Shown here in pieces: positions 35,414-46,200 of a stretch of DNA of 64,000 nucleotides. How positions within the stretch are numbered: position 1 is the stretch's first letter; each line of letters begins with the position of its first letter. Source of the stretch: an uncultured Prevotellaceae bacterium (GTDB lineage: Bacteria; Bacteroidota; Bacteroidia; Bacteroidales; Bacteroidaceae). The stretch spans positions 53,831-117,830 of the forward strand of contig ONGG01000022.1 in the NCBI GenBank assembly GCA_900317305.1, given 5' to 3'. The notes under the pieces were generated by a model, which ran no database searches, was not told the origin of the DNA, and worked only from the letters and a program-made list of their open reading frames with translations. Position numbers and translations under genes: made by a program.

Positions 35414-35902
35414 ATGAAAATGAGAAAAACAATTCGTGTGTTCGGTCTGGCCATCGTCCTTTGCATGATGGCCGTGTCGTGCAAGGAAAACTATTCCATT
35501 GGCGAGAAGGTGGGCACGCTCACCGAGTTCGCCCAGTCGGGTCTGTTCTGGGATTCATGGGATGGCCGTCTCAACCTTACGCAGACGGGCATGAACACGG
35601 CAGGAGAACCGTTTGAGTTCTCTTTCGACAACGACCGAAACGACCAGGACAGCCTGATTAACCTGATGAGGCAGGCACAGGTAGAGGGCTGGAAAATCAA
35701 GATTAAGTACCACCGTGTGATGGGATGGAATTGGTTTGAGAACCGTGGCCGTTTCGACTATTTCGTGAATGATGTGGAGGTGCTCGACAAGAATTTCGCC
35801 AATGTGCTCCGTGCAGGCAATGCCCCACAAGGACATGTCGTCGACACCATCTATGTGGTCATCGACAAGTCTGAGGTCAGGAAGATGCTGAAGGAGAAAT
35901 AA
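35414..35902 (+). CDS. Small lipoprotein of unknown function
   Basis: A 162-residue protein with a lipoprotein signal (LAIVLCMMAVSCKEN; lipidation Cys about residue 23) and a compact domain rich in aromatic residues (SGLFWDSWDGRLNLTQTGMN, HRVMGWNWFENRGRFDYF). Similar proteins are common and uncharacterised in Bacteroidota. ATG 35414 or 35420 could be the start. It follows the PL22 remnant and may once have been co-transcribed with it. Confidence 0.8.
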   Translation: MKMRKTIRVFGLAIVLCMMAVSCKENYSIGEKVGTLTEFAQSGLFWDSWDGRLNLTQTGMNTAGEPFEFSFDNDRNDQDSLINLMRQAQVEGWKIKIKYHRVMGWNWFENRGRFDYFVNDVEVLDKNFANVLRAGNAPQGHVVDTIYVVIDKSEVRKMLKEK

Positions 35903-35936
35903 AATATCTTTCTCGACTCTCGCAAGTTGAGAAGAA

Positions 35937-36057
35937 TTCAGAAGTTACTGAAGTTCGAAAGTTCAGACATTACTTCAAATAACAGCCATTGAGCCATAAT
36001 AGATGAATTCGGGCCGTTGTCTGAACTCCTGAACTTCTGAACTTCTGAACTCCTGAA
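35937..36057. repeat. Long imperfect inverted repeat between convergent genes
   Basis: A left arm of about 32 bp (35937-35968, ending in GTTCAGAC) is complementary to a right arm of about 39 bp (36019-36057) built of CTGAACTC and CTGAACTT units. It may form a bidirectional terminator for the lipoprotein and TfoX-N genes. Confidence 0.65.
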
Positions 36058-36065
36058 TAATCCAA

Positions 36066-36383
36066 TTACCTTTTCCGTTTCTTCGCTTCCGGCAACTCCT
36101 TGCAGGTTTCGCTGACGAGCATCGATAGATAGTCGCGGTCGTCTACGTCGGCAATATAGAAATAGTCTTTCGCTCCCTCATAAGGTGGACGGAGCACTTC
36201 TTCCCTGAGCAATGCGCGGGCTGCCTTCGTGGGTTTCAGATAGAGACAATCATCACAGATGAGTCCGAAGATTTTACCATTGCAATATATGGCATAGTCG
36301 CCAAACATCTTCTTGGTCACTATCTCGCCCGCACCACTGCATTGGTCGGCGATGTATTCTACAAAATCAGCATTGCTTGCCAT
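36066..36383 (-). CDS. TfoX N-terminal domain protein
   Basis: A 105-residue protein matching the TfoX N-terminal domain only (TKKMFGDYAIYCNGKIFGLICDDCLYLKP, then YEGAKDYFYIADVDDRDYL). Full TfoX/Sxy activates competence genes in Gammaproteobacteria; stand-alone N-domain proteins are widespread and their role is unclear. C-terminal KKRKR is basic. It is monocistronic between a convergent lipoprotein gene and the surface-protein operon. Confidence 0.88.
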   Translation of the reverse strand: MASNADFVEYIADQCSGAGEIVTKKMFGDYAIYCNGKIFGLICDDCLYLKPTKAARALLREEVLRPPYEGAKDYFYIADVDDRDYLSMLVSETCKELPEAKKRKR

Positions 36384-36506
36384 TGCTTACCTGTTTTTTG
36401 ATAATCTTGAAGTATCGCCTCCGCTCTACTTTTTCAACGTGCTATAGTTGGGCCATTATGCTTTGTTGTTCCCATGTGCAGGCATGAGTGAAGACGGCAT
36501 TCATGG

Positions 36507-38975
36507 TCAATACTTCAGTGCGGGTTTGCCGTCTACTACGCACCAATGTTCACTATTTGATCCAACAATCATACGGATGATTTCATTGGCGTCGGTTGTA
36601 TTGGTCAAATCCGTTCCTTGTAGTGTGGTGAAGCCAAAACTTTTGGTATATCCACTGGAGTTGACTTTTACATAAGTGAAATACGTCTTTTCCGAATAAG
36701 CTCTCTTATAGAATCCATAGAACGGACCGCTGGCAAGCGGTGAGACATATTCGGTTTTGAAATCTATGGTGGTGGCATTCATAAGAGAATAGGTGATGGT
36801 AACCAGAGACTTCGCATCATCATACCCGATATGTCCAAAGAAGCCTCCGCATCCAGAGGTGTTCTTTCCGATAATCTCGCCATCAAACAGACAATTGGTG
36901 ATCTCGAATTTTGACTCATAGTTTTCCCCGATGAAGCCTCCGATATACCCTCCACCTTCAATTGTCGAGTTGATGGTCACGCTCGACCAACATTTTGTGA
37001 TGGTAATGGTGCTTCCTGATTGTGTGGCCTGACCAATCAGTCCTCCCGCTCCCGTGTGGTTGGCCTGAATGCTGCCAGTGACATGCAGGTTGGTTATAGT
37101 GCATCCGTTCACCTCGGAGAAAGGTGCACAGTTCTTGCCCTCACTGACGTATGCGATGTTCAACTTGTGTCCGTTGCCCTCGAATGTGCCGGCATAGGGA
37201 TGCTCCTCTGTTCCTACCTTTACCTGAGAGTTGCCGAGGTCCACGTCCTTGATCATGACCGCACTCAAGTTGGTTTCCCCATTGTTCACGAGCTCGGCAA
37301 ATTCTTCCCATTTGGCCACATCGCTGATGATGAATCTGCCTTGCGGATCGTATGTGGGGGGGTACAGTTCAGAGTAGAAATATCCCGTATGGGGGTTGGC
37401 GTAGGTGCCGTCAACCTTGTCCGGGTCATAACTGATATGGGCAGAGAGACTGGTACAGCCTTTGAACATATCATCGCTTGCCGGCACGTTCCATGTGTTG
37501 TCGCAGTAGATGGTCTTTAACCCACCACAATTAAGAAACATCTCCTTGGTGTTGGTCACGTTGGTCATGTCGAACGCATTGACATCCAGTTCCTGCAGAC
37601 CGGTGTTCACGTAATAGCCTTGGAGATAGCAGCCTGCGAACATTGCTTCCATGTCGGTGACAGACGAAGTGTTGAACTTACTGACGTCGAGCGCGTTCAG
37701 TGACCGACATCCTTCGAAAAGATGGTTCATCCTGGTGACCCATCTGGTGTCGAGTGATGACAAGTCCAACGACTGGAGTTTTGAACATCCTGCGAAGAGA
37801 TATTCCATATCGGTGACATTCGAGGTGTTCACGCCCGAGAGATTGATGCTTGTGACGTTGCTGCACCCTTTGAACATACAGCCTATATCTTGCACACTGC
37901 TCATGTCGAGTGAACTGACATCAAGAGAGGTAAGTCCGACGCAACCCTCAAACATGCTCCGCATGGAGGTCACTTCCGAGGTGTTGAGGTATTCCAAACC
38001 GTCAATATCGGTGATAGAACCGTTACTGTATCCTTTTAGGAATCGCTCAAGGGTCGGAAGATGCACGTTGCGGAAACTGGGTTCGATGACCACATGCCGT
38101 ATCAAGGTGTTGCCATTCCAGGCCCATGTCCAGTGGCCATCAGGGTATACTTCCTTGAAATCGTCATAGCCATAAACGGTTCTCACCGATTTCCCGTCAT
38201 ACTTGTCGTTTTCGGCGATGGTCTTGGGGGTCCTGACAAAATAGAGGTAGTCGTCTGGGTTGCCCACACCTTTGAGACATAAGGCGAAGATATTGCTGTC
38301 GGTATTGAAATAGCCATCATCTCCATTGGCCATCGATGCGTCAACCTTGCTGCTGGCGTAGCCAGGGAGTTGTTCGCACCCCGTGAACATATAGGCGGAG
38401 TAGGGTGGTGTCCAAGCCTCGTCGGCATAGATGGTGTGAAGCGAGTTGCATCCATAGAACATCATGGTGGTATTGATGATAGGCTTCATGTCGACTCCTG
38501 TGAAATCAATGGTCTCGAGAGAAGTGCAGCCGTAGAACATCTTGTTCATATATCCCGCACGGCTGGTGTTGAGGTTGCAAAGTCCCCGCACTGTAGTCAG
38601 GTTGACGCAACCATGAAACCAACTGTAGAAGCCCGCCGGAACAACGAATCTGAAACTATGGTCTATAACCACCGTGGTGACCTGCTGGGGCACCTTTATC
38701 GTACCAACAGCACTATTCGGAGTGGTTCTTATCCATACCGGAGCCGCCACGCCGTTGCTTAGGTTCTCATCGGTGATTTCCCAAGCATAATCAATGGTGT
38801 TTCGGTCGTAGGTATCGGGCCTGGCGTCTGCTTGTACGAAATACAATGTGGTGTTGCTCGAGCACCATAGCGCATATCCCCTCCTGGCCTTGGCAGAGAT
38901 GTCGGTCACGGAGAAGGAAAGGATAAGGGTCAGCACGAGTGCTGCGGTCTTCTCGATGTTATATATTCTCGTCAT
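36507..38975 (-). CDS. BspA-type (DUF285) leucine-rich repeat surface protein with GLUG-like C-terminal region
   Basis: An 822-residue secreted protein. After the signal peptide (TAALVLTLILSFSVTDISAKA) come many DUF285 repeats (MFYGCTSLETIDFTGVD, MFEGCVGLTSLDVSSLDMS, LFAGCSKLQSLDLSSLD), the BspA-like type known for host-protein binding, then a region with GGLIGQA-like GLUG motifs (ITNLHVTGSIQ) near residue 640. ATG 38975 begins the signal peptide; a GTG at 39014 overlaps the preceding stop and would add 13 residues. It is the last gene of a four-gene surface operon. Confidence 0.88.
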   Translation of the reverse strand: MTRIYNIEKTAALVLTLILSFSVTDISAKARRGYALWCSSNTTLYFVQADARPDTYDRNTIDYAWEITDENLSNGVAAPVWIRTTPNSAVGTIKVPQQVTTVVIDHSFRFVVPAGFYSWFHGCVNLTTVRGLCNLNTSRAGYMNKMFYGCTSLETIDFTGVDMKPIINTTMMFYGCNSLHTIYADEAWTPPYSAYMFTGCEQLPGYASSKVDASMANGDDGYFNTDSNIFALCLKGVGNPDDYLYFVRTPKTIAENDKYDGKSVRTVYGYDDFKEVYPDGHWTWAWNGNTLIRHVVIEPSFRNVHLPTLERFLKGYSNGSITDIDGLEYLNTSEVTSMRSMFEGCVGLTSLDVSSLDMSSVQDIGCMFKGCSNVTSINLSGVNTSNVTDMEYLFAGCSKLQSLDLSSLDTRWVTRMNHLFEGCRSLNALDVSKFNTSSVTDMEAMFAGCYLQGYYVNTGLQELDVNAFDMTNVTNTKEMFLNCGGLKTIYCDNTWNVPASDDMFKGCTSLSAHISYDPDKVDGTYANPHTGYFYSELYPPTYDPQGRFIISDVAKWEEFAELVNNGETNLSAVMIKDVDLGNSQVKVGTEEHPYAGTFEGNGHKLNIAYVSEGKNCAPFSEVNGCTITNLHVTGSIQANHTGAGGLIGQATQSGSTITITKCWSSVTINSTIEGGGYIGGFIGENYESKFEITNCLFDGEIIGKNTSGCGGFFGHIGYDDAKSLVTITYSLMNATTIDFKTEYVSPLASGPFYGFYKRAYSEKTYFTYVKVNSSGYTKSFGFTTLQGTDLTNTTDANEIIRMIVGSNSEHWCVVDGKPALKY

Positions 38976-39010
38976 TCCTGATGTGGTTTTATGTGGGTGT
39001 ACTGAGGTCT

Positions 39011-42000
39011 TCACTTGATAGAGATTTTTCTGCCATTCTGTATATAGATACCCTTGGGCAGGCGACGCATGTCTGAGTCCTCGCCTACCTTCCTGCCAGA
39101 GAGGTCGTAGATGGAGGTGGCATGCTGAACGTCGGAGATGGGTGAGGTGATGTCGTTGGCATCCTCGATGGATATGCCTAGGCCATTGGCGGCAGAGAGC
39201 GTTTCGGCTACAATATAGGCCCTATAGGCGGGAATCTTGTTGGTGTCGCTCCTGAAGAAGAAGAACCCCAGTTCGCCATTACTGTTATGCCCCAGGGTGA
39301 GGATGCTGCCCTGTATGGTGCCTGAAGAGCCCGACTGGTCGCCCACAATAAACCCTTTCTCACCACTTCCTTGGAAGTAGTCGCAGAGGTCTTCTGGCTC
39401 GGTCATGTCCTCGTCGGATTCATAAAGTGGATAGATGCCGGCCTTGTTGCCGTAGATCAGCACCGGCACTCCGCCATGCACGTTGCTGCCCAACTCATGG
39501 AATCTGACCATACCCTCCTCTGTGTCGTCTCGCTCAAAGCAATAGTAGGATTTCAGGCCCTTTGGCAATTCGGTGTTGAAGTAGATGCACATGGTGGCAT
39601 ACTTTGCCGAGGTGACTTTCAATGGGAAATAACGTGCCAGGTTGTCTTCCAGGTCGATGTATTGCCAGTCGCGCGACTCGTCGTAGCGGTAGGTGTCGAT
39701 ATAGGTGGCATTGTCGGTGGCGTCGTTGATATACACTTGTAGGTTGGTGGGGATGGCATTCTTCTTAAGGTCGATGTAGTTGCCCTCGTCATCGCCGATA
39801 TACAGCGTTTCCAAATACGCTGTTCCTTGGAATGCGCCGGTGAGGATGCCGTTGATGGGAGCGGTATACATATAGCTTTTGCCCTCTTTCTTGGGCGGGT
39901 ATGCCACAATATACTCGTTCTCGTCGAAGAGCACTCCTTCGCGGCTCTTGAAACGGTCGTTGCCATTGTTCACCTCAATCTGTTTTACGCTCGAGGCTCT
40001 GAATGCATAGGGTTCCACATTCGTGAGATTCACCGGCAAAGACACCTTCTCCAGACTGCTGCACCCACGGAATGCGTCGGCAGCGATGGCCTTCAGTCCG
40101 AGGGGGAGTTCCACCTCCTCGAGACTGGAGCAACTGCTGAGTTGGGTGGTGAGCCTGGTGATTCCCGTGAAATAGCGCATCTCCGGGAACATGACAATGG
40201 CTGAGGATGATGGGTGGTTGATGAATGGAGTGAAGTTGGTGACGCTCATGGCTTGTTCGAGCGTGATCACACCATTGGTGCCGAAGGCTTCCACGCAAGC
40301 CTTCCTGGCCTCGGGGTCAACAAACTGTATTCCTTCTACGAAGTCGTCAGGCACTGTGATGAATACCATGTTGTTCGACTTGTCATGCCCGTTCGTGGAG
40401 TTCAGGGTAGCCGTAAGTCCCGCTGTGCCTTTGGCTTTCGGTTCGGCAAGTCCATAGTCTGCATAAAGGTTGAGGCAGTTCTCCTTCGTCGGCATATTCC
40501 ATTTGATGTTTCCAAGAGGCAGCTCAAGGATGTTTTTCGTCTCTGCCGAACAGTCGTTCTCGTCGAAAGTGAGCGGTTGTGATATCAACTTCATGTAGTC
40601 GGTCGTGGCGAAGGTCTTGAGCACGGGATAGTGGTTGGCCTCGGCTGTCCATCTGCCTTGCTCAGTGAAGAGGCTTCCGGCTGTCAGCTGGGCGGTCGAC
40701 ATTCCGGCACTTCCTGTATCGTCGCATGCGGTCGTCATCTTGTCGTAATAGCAGTCGGTGGTGGTGTATCCATTGCCCGGACAAATGCCGCCCGGCCATT
40801 TTTCGTTGAGCTCACCGTAATAGGAAATCCTGCCGATATTGAGGCAGTTGGCGAACACTGCGTTGTTGGCTTTTCCAGCGATTCCGCCAATCTGGCTTGA
40901 CATGACATCACGCTCGGTGCTCATCACCGATGTGGCATTCAGGCAGTCGGTGATGGTGCCCGAGGCTTTGCCGCAGATACCGCCCGCATAGAGCAGACCC
41001 TGTTGGGCCTTGAGCATGATGTATCCGTTGGTGAAGCAGTTTTCCAAGGCTCCTCCGTTTTCAATGGTGCCTGCGATGCTTCCCACATACGACTCTGCAC
41101 CGGAAATACCCGAGAAATCGTCGGTGATGACAGTCTCCACCATTCCCATATTGGCCACGCGGCCCGTGGAGGCGATACTTCCCAGCAATCCGTGCTGGTG
41201 GCTGAGGTCGCTTTCCGACTGTTTGGGCAGATACATGCCATGCACGAGGTGTCCGTCACCATCGAGATAGGCTTTCCATGAGTACACCGCTTTCTTTGTG
41301 TCAATCCATGGTATTGCCGTCTCGGTGCTGGTCAGTAGGTTGCGGTTGATAATGATGTCATGCCCAATCTTGTAGTACTCGTTTTGTTTGTTGTTCTTCA
41401 CGGCGTAGGCCAGTTGTCCCGCATTCATGATGAGATAGGGATTTTGCGGCGTGCCGTTGCCTATACTGAACACATCGCTGTTCGCTCCGGTAGGGATATG
41501 TTCCTCTCCCTCCCATTTGTCGTCCGAGTTGGCCATGAATAGGTTGAGCCGTTTCGCACAGGTGCCGGCAGTCAGGGTAAGTATCTCATAACCCACGGCA
41601 TCCGACATCAGTCGGAGTCCTGTCACACTGCCGTTGCCTACCGGAGCCGACCATGTGGCTGTCTCGTTTCCATATTTGGTCTCTGTCAGCGTGACTCCGA
41701 GATACACACGCTCGGCATTCTCATTTCCTTTGAAGAATATGGGAGTCACGGCAAGTGTCGATACCGGGGTGTCTTTTATGGATTTCAGCTGCGGGTAACG
41801 GTTTTCGGCGAATATCCAGTCCTCCTCGTCGGCCACTAGCGTGAATGGTATGTCCTCACCGATGACTTCTGCTGTTTCGAATCCGTAGATATAAGACATT
41901 ATCTGCTCAGGCGAGTCCTCATTCATCAGTGTCTGATAGTCGGTGTCGTCGGTCATCAGCCTCTTGTCGTAGAAACAGTTGTAGAATACATGCTTCATTA

Positions 42001-43222
42001 AATCGGAGTCACCATCGTAACTCCCTATCATTGACTCGCCATTTTTCGAACCCAGCAACGTGAGCGTGCCGGCATAATAACAGCTGGTGAGATTTACAGA
42101 AGTGGCCACGTTGCTACTGGTGTCTTTACCGATAAATCCTACGAGTCCGCCCGACTTGTTATAGGCATCCGAGACTCCTCCTGCTGCATAGCAATTGGTA
42201 AATCCAAACGACGATGACATGGGGCTGAAACAGGCATACATATAACCAAACAGTCCTCCCGTCCAGTTGCCTCCATAGACCCTGCAGACAGAACAAAGAC
42301 CCTCGTATTTGCTACTCATGTCGTTGTTGTTGGAATATCCGCAGATGCCTCCGATCGAGATATCCCATGTTGGGGCCAAATTGGGAAAATCCGGCTCCAC
42401 GACGCGGCCCGTCAGCATGCCCGACGAAGTACAGTCCTTTAGGCTTAATTTCTCGGCATAACCCACGATTCCCCCGATTCTAGACCCAAGGGCGGTGGAG
42501 TGGATGTTGATGTCGGCATTCAGCCTGTTGGGTTGTTTATGGCCGCCAGGATTGTGGTTGATTTGGCCTTTATTGCAAAGAGACCCTGCTATGCCGCCCA
42601 CATTGATGTGTCTGGTTCTTGAGGTCGTGCTGCTCTCATCGTTGATGGTTATTTCTCCATCCACGTTGATATTGTTCACCATACATTCGTCATAGCCTGT
42701 CAGCGCGCCAACATTCACATCAAGTTGGTTTTCTGGCTCTGCCTCAAGCGTCACGTCGATTTTCACATTTCTCAGATTGAGGTTGCTCACCATGGTGTAG
42801 TTGTCTTCGTCGGTCCTCCCGAAGAGTCCCAGATAGACTTCATCAGGGCGAATGGCATCGATGCATTTGTTGATGGTCATGTTCGAGATGGTGTGTCCCT
42901 GTCCATCAACGATACCCTTGAAATACCACTTATGCTGCGAGTCGTAGTATCGTATGGGAGCCCAGTTGGGGTCGGCTCCCAAGTCGATGTCGGCTTTGAT
43001 TAGCACATTACGGTACCTGACATCAAGTGGGGTCAAGGCCACATGTTCACGGAATTCTACCAACGACTCGTAGCTGTCGATGATGAACGGATGCTCGTCT
43101 GTTCCATCGCCACGGAGAAACATGAAGGTGTTGTCGCTCACCTGTGCGGATGACCACAAGGGCATGGCCATAGTCACGGCAAACAATATTAGTCGGGTTA
43201 CAAAGCGTGTTTTCTTCATCAT
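39011..43222 (-). CDS. GLUG-repeat and LRR surface protein with C-terminal sorting-like tail
   Basis: A 1403-residue secreted protein. Signal peptide at ATG 43222/43219, then repeated GLUG-type motifs (SNLNLRNVKIDV, GGIVGYAEK, GGLFGYMYA, GSIAGTIENGGALENCF) to about residue 870, LRR-type segments (EEVELPLGLKAIAADAFRGCSSLEKVSLP) near 1090, and a final SIYDLSGRKVGEDSDMRRLPKGIYIQNGRK tail resembling C-terminal sorting domains of Prevotella surface proteins. The start follows the previous stop by 1 bp. Adhesin or ligand-binding role is inferred from repeats. Confidence 0.85.
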   Translation of the reverse strand: MMKKTRFVTRLILFAVTMAMPLWSSAQVSDNTFMFLRGDGTDEHPFIIDSYESLVEFREHVALTPLDVRYRNVLIKADIDLGADPNWAPIRYYDSQHKWYFKGIVDGQGHTISNMTINKCIDAIRPDEVYLGLFGRTDEDNYTMVSNLNLRNVKIDVTLEAEPENQLDVNVGALTGYDECMVNNINVDGEITINDESSTTSRTRHINVGGIAGSLCNKGQINHNPGGHKQPNRLNADINIHSTALGSRIGGIVGYAEKLSLKDCTSSGMLTGRVVEPDFPNLAPTWDISIGGICGYSNNNDMSSKYEGLCSVCRVYGGNWTGGLFGYMYACFSPMSSSFGFTNCYAAGGVSDAYNKSGGLVGFIGKDTSSNVATSVNLTSCYYAGTLTLLGSKNGESMIGSYDGDSDLMKHVFYNCFYDKRLMTDDTDYQTLMNEDSPEQIMSYIYGFETAEVIGEDIPFTLVADEEDWIFAENRYPQLKSIKDTPVSTLAVTPIFFKGNENAERVYLGVTLTETKYGNETATWSAPVGNGSVTGLRLMSDAVGYEILTLTAGTCAKRLNLFMANSDDKWEGEEHIPTGANSDVFSIGNGTPQNPYLIMNAGQLAYAVKNNKQNEYYKIGHDIIINRNLLTSTETAIPWIDTKKAVYSWKAYLDGDGHLVHGMYLPKQSESDLSHQHGLLGSIASTGRVANMGMVETVITDDFSGISGAESYVGSIAGTIENGGALENCFTNGYIMLKAQQGLLYAGGICGKASGTITDCLNATSVMSTERDVMSSQIGGIAGKANNAVFANCLNIGRISYYGELNEKWPGGICPGNGYTTTDCYYDKMTTACDDTGSAGMSTAQLTAGSLFTEQGRWTAEANHYPVLKTFATTDYMKLISQPLTFDENDCSAETKNILELPLGNIKWNMPTKENCLNLYADYGLAEPKAKGTAGLTATLNSTNGHDKSNNMVFITVPDDFVEGIQFVDPEARKACVEAFGTNGVITLEQAMSVTNFTPFINHPSSSAIVMFPEMRYFTGITRLTTQLSSCSSLEEVELPLGLKAIAADAFRGCSSLEKVSLPVNLTNVEPYAFRASSVKQIEVNNGNDRFKSREGVLFDENEYIVAYPPKKEGKSYMYTAPINGILTGAFQGTAYLETLYIGDDEGNYIDLKKNAIPTNLQVYINDATDNATYIDTYRYDESRDWQYIDLEDNLARYFPLKVTSAKYATMCIYFNTELPKGLKSYYCFERDDTEEGMVRFHELGSNVHGGVPVLIYGNKAGIYPLYESDEDMTEPEDLCDYFQGSGEKGFIVGDQSGSSGTIQGSILTLGHNSNGELGFFFFRSDTNKIPAYRAYIVAETLSAANGLGISIEDANDITSPISDVQHATSIYDLSGRKVGEDSDMRRLPKGIYIQNGRKISIK

Positions 43223-43223
43223 G

Positions 43224-46200
43224 TCAGAACAGGAATTTAATGCTTTCATCATCTGCGCTCAGCACGAAGAACGCATGACGGTTGATAGGAACCAGCATCT
43301 CTGTGCCATTGGCCTTTCCGGTGAAAAGTTCCTTGCCGTCGAGGTCATAGAGTCTGATGGTCTCCCCTTTGCTGAGTCCACGCACCAGGATGCCGTTCTC
43401 CTTGTAGGTGAACGCGATGCGTTTGCCTCTCATTTGCTTGTCGGCCCTCAGGTCGGCTCTCACTCCGTCGATATAAGTGGGGGTTCCGCTTTCATGGAGT
43501 GTGACATACTGGTAGCTGTCGTTCGGGTTGATCTCCCGATAGGTGTTCATTTCCGAGATGGAGTTGGCGCTTTCGGGTACAACTGTTGCTGCCACTACCG
43601 CCTGGATGTCGTTTCTTACCGAAGGCACTGTAATGGTAGTGATGAGTTTTTGGTACGTGCCATAGTCTCTCATCTCGCTGGCAGGGATTCTCACCATTTC
43701 GGTCATCATACTCTCTTCGCTCAGCCTCGGGTTGTCCAAAACGGCCAGCATTATCGCTTGGTCGGAGCGCAGCTTGACTTTCGATTTGTTCGTCACCTCC
43801 ACAACGAAAGTGTTGTTTCCATTGTCATCTACAGATTGAGAGAGCACTTTCATTTCCGTATCCACGTTGTTCATCGGAGTGATTCGGGCCATTGTGGAGC
43901 GCAGGTTGCTCACTTTTCGGCGGTTGTTGAATATCGATTTGAAGATATTCTCATACTCCACATCCACTTGCGAGGAGATATACCCATTGAAGTCATCATC
44001 CATCACGTACGACAAAATAAAGTATTTGGTCTGGAACGGAGGAATAAAAGCATCCTCCAACTCGATGGTCTGGTCGTTGAGATGTGCGGTCACTCCTCTG
44101 ATGGCAGAAGTGCCGGTATTGTTCACCATGAGCACGAGCGGGATATAGACACCGTCGAGGGCTGCCCTTTGGTCGAACATCAGGTCGTAGCTGAAGCTGT
44201 TGCTGAAATATTTCTCGTTTTCCACCACCACGGTGCCTCCGGCGAGTTCGGGGTCGGTCAAGGTATAGAGGGCCTTGATGCGGTCGTCATCGAGATATCC
44301 GTCAAAATTGAGCATCACCAGGTCGTCGCTCTCCATGCCCACGGTGATGGGCGTGGCGGCGAGCAAATCGCCGGTATAACTCATCCTGGCGGCGTTGAGC
44401 ACTCTTCTGTGCCCGCCAAGGCTTTCCTTGTTGCCATCTTCCTTGCTTTCCCTGTCGGTGTTCTCCATCCACATCAACGCGAAGTCGGCCACACTCGACG
44501 CATTGGCAGCGGGCACGATGCGCGCACCGATGGGTGAGTAGTTCTGCAGTCCCACATCCGTGGCGGCTTTACCGGTTGGCATGCCGTTCATCCTCAATGT
44601 CTTCACATAGACATCATATTTGCAGGTGTCTATTTCATGAGTTAGGGCGATGACATTGTAGCCGCCCACTTTTTTGATCGAGAAGTTGGTGGCATTGATG
44701 GTCTCGGTGATATAGTGTGACTGATATGGGTTTTCTGGAAAGCAGAAATATTGTATTTCTTCTTTTGGTGCCTCAGCAATGTCTTTGTACGACTCTTGTA
44801 CGGCCACCAGCACGGTGTCGTTTCTCATGATGGCTTGATAGTCGCCCACGGTGTTGTTTTTGAATATGCGTGTGATCCTTATCGGTTCGCTCCACTGCTC
44901 ACCATCGAAACGGCTGTAGAGCAGGAAACCATCCATATACTGTCTCATGATTGAGTCGGTTTCTGCCGTCGACTCGTCGAACGTGCCCGACTGCCAGATG
45001 ACGGCGGCTTTCCCGTCGTCCTGAATGGCGGCCACCGGCTTGATGTTAGCCTCTTCACTCTGATACACCACATGCTTTTTCCACGTTCCGTCACTCTGGA
45101 GAATGTTGGCGCAGATGTAGAAATTCTTGCTCAGTTCCATCGAGCGCTTCTCCACGTTGTCATCGGTCACACTCTCTGGTTTTACAATGGTGTCGCACTG
45201 CTGATATGCGATGATCTTCTTGTCGCCCGATACCGATAGGTTGTGACGGATGGCGAGATATTCGTCAGAGGAAATCTTCGTCGACTCTCCTGATTTGAGG
45301 TCAACGACATCTATGCCGTCGTCATCATATATCTGACTGTCGTGCAGGTGGTTGACAACAAACATGTCCTCACCAAGATAATCTGGATAGGCGTCGGATG
45401 CCACATTCTCGAGCACCACTTTTCCGTAGTCTGCATCCACTTCGGTCTTGAGCGGCTTGTAACTGTTTGCCCTTGAAATAGAAGTCTTCGGCAACCAGTT
45501 GGGGAAGTCTTTGTGGTATGGATTGGTGTCGTCGTCGGGGAAGAGTTTGCTCCCTCCCACGTCGAAAATGTTGCCGCTCTTGTGGTATCCTCCAAGGAAA
45601 GTGTCGATATTGATGTAATATTGCAAGAGTGCCAACGCGGTGAGTTTCAGTCCCAGTCCGAAATTGTTGCCGAATGAGTGAACGAACTTTCCATAAATGC
45701 CCAGCTTGCCACCGCCTCTTATGCCCACCGCGAAATTGAGCATAGGATTGGTAGGCAGTCCGGCTTCAAGCCATGCGGCGAGGATGGCATAAGCCAGAGC
45801 CTCCAAATAAATGCCTCTGCCTTCGGCCTGGTCGGAATATCCGTCTCTTAATGTGGTGATGCCCATCTCACCGCCAACATAGCAATCGAGTTTGAATCCG
45901 AATCGGATAAACGTTTCTATCAGGTCTGTCCATGTGGCAGCCGCCTCCATGTTTTTCGCCCTGAGCAAGTTGCCCATGCTCGTCAGTCCGTATTTGATGG
46001 AATATCCCATCGATCCACCCAGTTCCTCAACGAAATCAAAGAAATTGGTTTTGGCATGAGCGCTCCATCCCTTGAATGGTACTTTTCCCGAAGCGAAGAA
46101 CTTGAAGGCCCATCCCATGCCCGAATTGATGTTCTGGCTGAACATCTCGTCGAGTTCGCTGTCTTTATCGGCTTTTCCGTCAATCATGTTGAACGATGTG